Made by a program: the position numbers and the translations under genes. Below the pieces are notes generated by a model. The model saw only the letters and a list, made by a program, of their open reading frames with translations, did no database searches and was not told where the DNA came from. Shown here one piece after another: positions 57,881-64,000 of a stretch of DNA of 64,000 nt. Numbering within the stretch: position 1 is the stretch's first letter; each line of letters starts with the position of its first letter. The stretch comes from Chloroflexota bacterium (GTDB lineage Bacteria > Chloroflexota > Dehalococcoidia > Lucifugimonadales > Lucifugimonadaceae): positions 26,016 through 90,015 of the forward strand of contig PBER01000010.1 of NCBI GenBank assembly GCA_002718455.1, written 5' to 3'.

Positions 57881-59053
57881 ATGAGTTTAGATATTGATAA
57901 TATATATGTTGATAATGCTGCTACTACTAAGGTAACTTCAGAAGTTTTAGATGAAATGCTACCTTATTTTTCTGAAAACTTTGCTAATCCTTCCGGTTTG
58001 TATTTGATGAGTCAAGATTCAAGAGCCGCAGTCGAATTTTCAAGGGAAAAAATTGCTAAAGCTATAAATTCAAGTAATTCAGAAATAATATTTACTAGTG
58101 GAGGCACTGAGTCTGATAATTTGGCTTTTAAAGGTTTATTAGCGAATAAAATTAAAAATGATCAAAATGAAATTATAATTTCCACAATAGAACATCATGC
58201 AATTATACATCCTGCAGAACAAATGAAGGAATTAGGCTATTCAATTTTTCACTGTCCTATAAATAAAAAAGGATTTGTCGAAATAGATTCTTTAAATAAA
58301 TTAATTACTAACAAGACAAAGTTTATTTCTGTTATGTACGCGAATAATGAAATAGGAACCATACAGAAAATAAAAAAACTTGTTGAGATGACTCGCAGGA
58401 AAGAAAAAGAATTTGGAATAGAAATTATTTTTCATACTGATGCAGTTCAAGCGGTTGGGAAAATACAAATTGATGTTAAAGATTTGGATGTTGATGCCTT
58501 ATCAATATCCGCACATAAATTTAATGGCCCTAAAGGAATAGGGGCTTTGTTTTTAAAAGAGAAACACACGATTACCCCATTGATAGATGGAGGAGGACAG
58601 GAAAGACAAAATAGGTCTGGGACAGAAAATGTCCCAAATATAGTCGGATTTGGTAAAGCAATTGAACTAGCAGAAAAAAACAGATTGAAATTTTGTGAAC
58701 ATACGTTATCTTTAAAAATGGAATTTATAAATCAAATCAAAAATGATTTCCAAGAAATTATTTTTCACAGTGAAATAGAAGAATCTCTTCCAAATATAAT
58801 TAATTTTTCTATACCAAATGTACATGGTGAACCAATTCTTATAGCTCTTGATTTCAAGCAAATTATGGCAAGTAGTGGAAGTGCTTGTTCTACAGCTTCA
58901 ACGGAACCTTCTCATGTACTTTTGGCTAAAGGAATTGATAAACAGACTGCACTAGGTTCAATAAGGATTTCCTTTGGAATCAATAATACGTTTGAAGAAA
59001 TTAAGTATATCAATAAGTCTATTATAGAAGTTATAAATGATCTAAAATCATAA
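57881..59053 (+). CDS. Cysteine desulfurase (NifS/IscS family)
   Basis: YVDNAATTKV, IFTSGGTESDNLAFKG, HTDAVQAVGKI, SISAHKFNGPKGIGALF, SGSACSTASTEPSHVL. Confidence 0.94.
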   Translation: MSLDIDNIYVDNAATTKVTSEVLDEMLPYFSENFANPSGLYLMSQDSRAAVEFSREKIAKAINSSNSEIIFTSGGTESDNLAFKGLLANKIKNDQNEIIISTIEHHAIIHPAEQMKELGYSIFHCPINKKGFVEIDSLNKLITNKTKFISVMYANNEIGTIQKIKKLVEMTRRKEKEFGIEIIFHTDAVQAVGKIQIDVKDLDVDALSISAHKFNGPKGIGALFLKEKHTITPLIDGGGQERQNRSGTENVPNIVGFGKAIELAEKNRLKFCEHTLSLKMEFINQIKNDFQEIIFHSEIEESLPNIINFSIPNVHGEPILIALDFKQIMASSGSACSTASTEPSHVLLAKGIDKQTALGSIRISFGINNTFEEIKYINKSIIEVINDLKS

Positions 59054-59074
59054 TTAGTGAATATTGTCTAGACT

Positions 59075-59923
59075 ATGAATAAAAAAACTAATACTAAACC
59101 TACGCTTGATTACGGTAAATTTTCTGGTGAAAAAGAAAAAATTGATATTGCATTTAGTCATATAATCAACAATGAATATGAATATGGGCCTGTGTTCGAA
59201 AAAACAGAAAAAATATACACTGTAACTAACATAGAAACTTCTTCTACAACACCTCTGGTAAGCAGGATATATTTTACTTTCCAAATTGATAAATACGATG
59301 AAACCGGAGATGAACATGTAGAAATAGATTCGGATAATAAAATACTTACAAGGAGAATAACATCATTCCCTAAGCAAAAAAAACCACTCCCTTTGATAAT
59401 AATCACAGCTTTTTCTTTGTTGATAGCAATAATTGTTATTCCATGGGTATTGTTGAATTCAGATACTGCTGATCCATTGTATAAAGCAGGAAAAGTATTA
59501 TGGATTAAAAGCGAAGAACCTGTTTTTCAAAAAGTTGTAAATTATGAAGGTCCTGATTCAATTTCGGGGAAGTTAGTTAGTTGGGAAATAACCGGTGTTG
59601 ATGATCAAAATTATCTGGGATTGGTTAAGTTAAAAATAATGAACGAAACAGCAAATACAATTACACTAGATATCAATGAAGAATGTGCCGAACTTCTGGC
59701 ATCAAATAAAAAGACATATTATCCTGCAAATTCTCTTACGAGAGCGTATGATGTATCTAAAATAAACAAAAAAAACCAAATGGACTTTGTTCCATTATGG
59801 GGAACAGTTGAGTTAACAGCGGGTACACTGGTTACAGGATATTTAGTCTTTGATCTACCTAATGATGTAACATTTAGTCGCTTAAGATGGATAGCAAGTG
59901 ATACTGTGACCATAAACTATTAG
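59075..59923 (+). CDS. Hypothetical single-TM protein, C-terminal domain resembling DUF4352-like folds
   Basis: TM PLPLIIITAFSLLIAIIVIPWVLL; C-terminal ...LVKLKIMNETANTITLDINE...TAGTLVTGYLVFDLPND. Confidence 0.55.
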   Translation: MNKKTNTKPTLDYGKFSGEKEKIDIAFSHIINNEYEYGPVFEKTEKIYTVTNIETSSTTPLVSRIYFTFQIDKYDETGDEHVEIDSDNKILTRRITSFPKQKKPLPLIIITAFSLLIAIIVIPWVLLNSDTADPLYKAGKVLWIKSEEPVFQKVVNYEGPDSISGKLVSWEITGVDDQNYLGLVKLKIMNETANTITLDINEECAELLASNKKTYYPANSLTRAYDVSKINKKNQMDFVPLWGTVELTAGTLVTGYLVFDLPNDVTFSRLRWIASDTVTINY

Positions 59924-59928
59924 TTTTA

Positions 59929-62490
59929 ATGAAGAGAAAATCTAAAGAGAACCAAGAAAAATTATCACCCGGACGAAGACAATATTTGAATATCAAAAAT
60001 CAATATCAAGATTGTCTTTTACTGTACCGTATGGGAGATTTTTACGAAACCTTCGATGAAGACGCAAAAATTTTATCTTCAGTTTTAGACATTGCATTAA
60101 CAGCTAGGGATGTAGGATCAAAAAATAAAGTTCCACTTGCTGGAATCCCTTACCATTCTCTTGATAATAGCCTTTCAAAACTTATGGATTCTGGATTGAA
60201 AGTTGCGATAGCAGAACAAACATCTGATCCAAAAGAGGCCAAAGGAATTGTTGATCGTGCGGTAACAAGAGTTCTTACACCAGGTACAATTACCGCTCCT
60301 GATATGTTAAATGCTAATGAGCATAATTTCTTGGTAAGTATTGTCATCGACAAAGATGAAGTGGATATAAGCGCTTTAGATGTTTCTACAGGAAAATTTG
60401 AAACATATTTTAGTGATTTACTTAATCTCCAAAATGAAATTGAACGACTAAGCCCCAAAGAAATTATTTTTGTTAAAAGTGATAAAAAAATTATATTTGA
60501 TTATTTTTCAAATTACCATTTGAGAGAATATATGGGAGAAGTAAGAAACGTTAATATTGCCCGAAACGTTATACTTTCACATTTTGAAATTGAAAATCTT
60601 TCTCAAATACAATTAGAAAATCGAAAGACTTTATTAATGTCTGTTGGGATCATTCTTGATTACATTAATTCAAATTACAAAGATTATTTGAAAAATATTA
60701 TTTCGCTTAATAATATTGATCGTTCAAAGGATATGATACTAGATTTTGTAACACTTAGAGACCTTGAAATAACAAAATCACTTACAGGAACTAATGAAGT
60801 AAATACGCTTTATCAGTTTATGGATAGAACCAAGACTCCTATGGGTGCTAGACTTTTAAGAAATATCATTCTCACTCCATCACAAGATCTGGAATTGATA
60901 AATGACAGACAAAATAAAATCCAATGGTTCAATCAACAGCATGTTCCTCTTCAGGATCTGGATGAAAAACTGGGAAGAATAAACGATATTGAAAGAATAA
61001 TTAATAGGATTTTTATAAAAAACTGTTCAGTTAGAGATTTGATATCTCTTTACCATAGCCTCAATATAATACCTGAAATATTTAATCTTCTAGCAGAATC
61101 TAATTTCTCTCTAAAAACTAATTTAAAAGAAATAAATGATATCTCTGAATATTTGATAACTTCAATCAATATGGATACTTCGTCTGATGTAGGTTCTGGA
61201 GAAATAATAAAAAAAGGATTTAACTTGGATCTTGATGATCTTGTTGAAATGAAATTCCATTCAAATTCATTGATATTACAATTAGAAGAGTCTGAAAGAA
61301 AAAGGACACAAATCAATAATTTAAAAATTAGATATAATAGGGTATTTGGATATTATATTGAAATTACCAAATCACATTTAAATAATATCCCAGACAATTA
61401 TATCCGACGTCAAACATTAGCTAATGCAGAAAGATTTTACACAGATGAATTGAAAGATTTGGAGGAGAAAATATTAAATGCTGATGAAAAAATAAATAAC
61501 CTTGAAGTACTTATTTTTGACCAAGTGTGTGATAATTTATCTTCCTTCAAAAAAACATTGCTGCAATTGAGCAACGAAATAGCAATGATTGATTCAATTT
61601 ATTCGTTTGCAAAAATTGCATATGAAAATAATTGGGTACGACCTATAGTATCAGATGACAAGAATTTTGAAATCAAAGATGCACTTCATCCTGTTATTGA
61701 TAAAATACTTGGATTTGGAACTTTTGTACCAAATGATCTTATTTTTGAAAACCATCAAAATACAGCAATAATAACAGGAGCTAATATGGCTGGGAAATCA
61801 ACTTTCTTGCGAACAATTGCTATACAATTTATTTTGGCTCAAATAGGCTCTTTTGTACCTGCTTCAAGATGCAAGATAGGAGTTGTAGACAGGATTTTTA
61901 CTAGAACTGGTCTAACAGATGATATAAGTTCAGGAAAATCAACATTCTTAATTGAAATGGAGGAAACAGCTAGAATTTTAAGACTTGCAACTAATAAATC
62001 CTTTGCGATATTAGATGAAATAGGGCGGGGGACAAGCACCTATGATGGATTGGCTATAGCATGGTCTATTTTGGAATATATAAACAATAATCCTCATAAA
62101 CAATTCAGGACTTTATTTGCAACGCATTATCATGAATTGACAGATCTCCCTAATTTATATAAAAATATAATCAATTTACATGTCGCAGTCAAAGAAGAAA
62201 ATAATTCAATTAATTTTCTTCATAGAATTGTTGAAGGATCTTCCGAAAGATCGTATGGAATTAATGTCGCAGAGATAGCTGGAATCCCCGAAGAAGTCAT
62301 CTCTCAATCAAAGATTTTATTAGAAAAGTTTGAAAACAACACTATTACTACTGATGAAGGTGTTCAAATGGATTTATTTAATGATAATAATGATGAAGTT
62401 GTTGAAAAATTAAAGTCTCTTGATCTAAATACAATTTCACCTATTGAAGCCATTAATTTTCTAAATAAAATAAAGAAACAAATAGATTAA
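59929..62490 (+). CDS. mutS: DNA mismatch repair protein MutS
   Basis: LLLYRMGDFYETFDEDA, ITGANMAGKSTFLRTIA, FAILDEIGRGTSTYDGLAIAW. Confidence 0.97.
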   Translation: MKRKSKENQEKLSPGRRQYLNIKNQYQDCLLLYRMGDFYETFDEDAKILSSVLDIALTARDVGSKNKVPLAGIPYHSLDNSLSKLMDSGLKVAIAEQTSDPKEAKGIVDRAVTRVLTPGTITAPDMLNANEHNFLVSIVIDKDEVDISALDVSTGKFETYFSDLLNLQNEIERLSPKEIIFVKSDKKIIFDYFSNYHLREYMGEVRNVNIARNVILSHFEIENLSQIQLENRKTLLMSVGIILDYINSNYKDYLKNIISLNNIDRSKDMILDFVTLRDLEITKSLTGTNEVNTLYQFMDRTKTPMGARLLRNIILTPSQDLELINDRQNKIQWFNQQHVPLQDLDEKLGRINDIERIINRIFIKNCSVRDLISLYHSLNIIPEIFNLLAESNFSLKTNLKEINDISEYLITSINMDTSSDVGSGEIIKKGFNLDLDDLVEMKFHSNSLILQLEESERKRTQINNLKIRYNRVFGYYIEITKSHLNNIPDNYIRRQTLANAERFYTDELKDLEEKILNADEKINNLEVLIFDQVCDNLSSFKKTLLQLSNEIAMIDSIYSFAKIAYENNWVRPIVSDDKNFEIKDALHPVIDKILGFGTFVPNDLIFENHQNTAIITGANMAGKSTFLRTIAIQFILAQIGSFVPASRCKIGVVDRIFTRTGLTDDISSGKSTFLIEMEETARILRLATNKSFAILDEIGRGTSTYDGLAIAWSILEYINNNPHKQFRTLFATHYHELTDLPNLYKNIINLHVAVKEENNSINFLHRIVEGSSERSYGINVAEIAGIPEEVISQSKILLEKFENNTITTDEGVQMDLFNDNNDEVVEKLKSLDLNTISPIEAINFLNKIKKQID

Positions 62491-62504
62491 TCTTTTATTG
62501 AAAG

Positions 62505-64000
62505 TTAAGACAGACTCAAAAATAGTGGCCCAAAAATAATAGATACTATGGCCATTAATTTCATCAGTATATTAATTGCGGGTCCGGATGTATCCTTAAA
62601 AGGATCTCCTACAGTATCTCCTGTAACTGCAGCTGCGTGACTATCAGAACCTTTTCCTCCATGATTACCTAGTTCGATATATTTTTTTGCGTTGTCCCAC
62701 GCGCCACCTGAATTGGCCATAAATATAGCTAGTAAAAATCCAGAAACTATAGAACCCGCCAACAATCCACCTAACGCATTTGCCCCTAGAAAGGGTAAGA
62801 TCCCGACTAGTATTGGCGTGATTATTGCTAGTAATCCAGGAAGTATCATTGCTTTTAGCGATCCAGTAGTAGATATTTCTACCGCCTTGGCTGCATCTGG
62901 TTTCACACCTTTTTTACCTTCTTTAAGCCCAGGTATTTCCCTGAATTGCCTTCTTACTTCTTCAATCATTTCACCTGCGGCAGTACCAACTGCTTGCATT
63001 GTTAATCCAGCAAACACAAATGGTAATAAACCACCAATAATTGTACCAACCAAAACTTTTGGATCCATAAGGTTAAGTGAAGTGATTTCTGCAACAGTTC
63101 CATAGGTTGCCATAAGAGCTAATGCGGTTAAAACAGCTGATCCAATTGCAAATCCTTTTCCTGTTGCAGCAGTAGTATTTCCTAATGCATCCAATGCATC
63201 AGTTCGTTCCCTAACTTTAGGATCTAAACCTGCTTGCTCTGCAATTCCACCAGCATTATCTGCTACAGGGCCGTATGCGTCTGTCGCGAGTGTTATACCC
63301 AATGTAGATAACATTCCTACAGCGGCCAGGCCTATTCCGTATAATCCAAGTATCGGATTCTCTTGTCCTCCAGCTAAAACGAAAGATAGCATTATACCAA
63401 CAATAATAGAGATTGTAGGAATAATGGTTGAGTAGAGACCTACAGCAATTCCAGCTATTATAGTTGATGAATGACCTGTTTCGGATTGAGCAGCTATCCA
63501 TTTTACTGGACGATATTCATAAGATGTAAAATATTCTGTTGCAGTTCCAATAACAATTCCTACCAAAAGACCAACCACTATAACCCAAAATAGATTGAAA
63601 TTGATTTCATTGAAGTAAATATATAAACCACTACCAATCAATGTTAATATTCCCGCTCCAAAGATAGCGTATCTTAAGGTCCAAAGAAGTTGCCCCATTG
63701 TTGCATTATCTTTTGTTCTAACTAGGAAAGTCCCAATTATTGAAGAGATTATTCCTATACTTGCAATAATAACTGGAAGAATTACTAATTGGTCGCTTAT
63801 GCTTTTAGTAGCTGCGACAGCCAATGCAATTGTCGCTATTATGGATCCGGCATATGATTCAAATAAATCTGCTCCCATTCCAGCTACATCACCTACGTTA
63901 TCGCCAACATTGTCTGCTATAACTGCCGGATTTCTTGGATCATCTTCTGGTAAACCTTCTTCTACCTTACCTACCAAATCAGCACCAACATCAGCAGCTT
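62505..64000 (-). CDS. hppA: Membrane-bound ion-translocating pyrophosphatase, N-terminus beyond window end
   Basis: ADVGADLVGKVEEGLPEDDPRNPAVIADNVGDNVGDVAGMGADLFESYAGS; frame open to base 64000. Confidence 0.96.
   Translation of the reverse strand, partial: AADVGADLVGKVEEGLPEDDPRNPAVIADNVGDNVGDVAGMGADLFESYAGSIIATIALAVAATKSISDQLVILPVIIASIGIISSIIGTFLVRTKDNATMGQLLWTLRYAIFGAGILTLIGSGLYIYFNEINFNLFWVIVVGLLVGIVIGTATEYFTSYEYRPVKWIAAQSETGHSSTIIAGIAVGLYSTIIPTISIIVGIMLSFVLAGGQENPILGLYGIGLAAVGMLSTLGITLATDAYGPVADNAGGIAEQAGLDPKVRERTDALDALGNTTAATGKGFAIGSAVLTALALMATYGTVAEITSLNLMDPKVLVGTIIGGLLPFVFAGLTMQAVGTAAGEMIEEVRRQFREIPGLKEGKKGVKPDAAKAVEISTTGSLKAMILPGLLAIITPILVGILPFLGANALGGLLAGSIVSGFLLAIFMANSGGAWDNAKKYIELGNHGGKGSDSHAAAVTGDTVGDPFKDTSGPAINILMKLMAIVSIIFGPLFLSLS

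Noticed and set aside
1-64000. CRISPR arrays, transposons, prophage, toxin-antitoxin or defence systems
   Set aside because: No repeat-spacer pattern, transposase, integrase or known defence gene was recognisable; nearly all sequence is explained by housekeeping or metabolic genes.

Overview
AT-rich, gene-dense bacterial chromosomal segment with very short intergenic gaps. Gene content and style look like a streamlined marine Chloroflexota/SAR202-type genome, but that taxonomic guess is inference only. I saw no mobile elements, CRISPR arrays, phage genes or rRNA. One tRNA (Ser-GCT) is clear. Main blocks: a sugar-acid catabolic operon with a tandemly duplicated HpcH/HpaI aldolase; rpmF; three-gene pnt transhydrogenase; a pentose-phosphate/gluconate cluster (FGGY kinase, gnd, DUF2090-like protein, pgi-like, tal, rpiB, tkt, gluconolactonase) with no zwf; dnaB next to a double-AAA+ DnaC-like protein; rplI; acsA; mrp/DUF59; uvrB; an ABC exporter with a membrane-anchored winged-helix regulator; yebC/khpA/rpsP; a MoaD-MoaE fusion; miaB; nadA/nadC; dtd; purL/purQ; rpsU; gltX; rluD; lspA; ltaE; rarA; selA; a MoxR/NUDIX/VWA cluster; a Gld-like ABC module; a cysteine desulfurase; mutS; and hppA (cut by the window end). 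The most notable observations are: (i) uvrB appears to have no possible ATG/GTG/TTG start and most plausibly starts at ATT, and nadC similarly appears to start at ATA, each with a well-placed Shine-Dalgarno; (ii) a helicase-loader-like protein with two DnaC-type AAA+ domains beside dnaB; (iii) three convergent gene pairs whose stop codons interlock in a shared TTAA; (iv) an 814-bp duplication that carried along the tail of the upstream dehydratase gene; (v) a MoxR-NUDIX-VWA gene set; and (vi) a TM-GAF-wHTH regulator.
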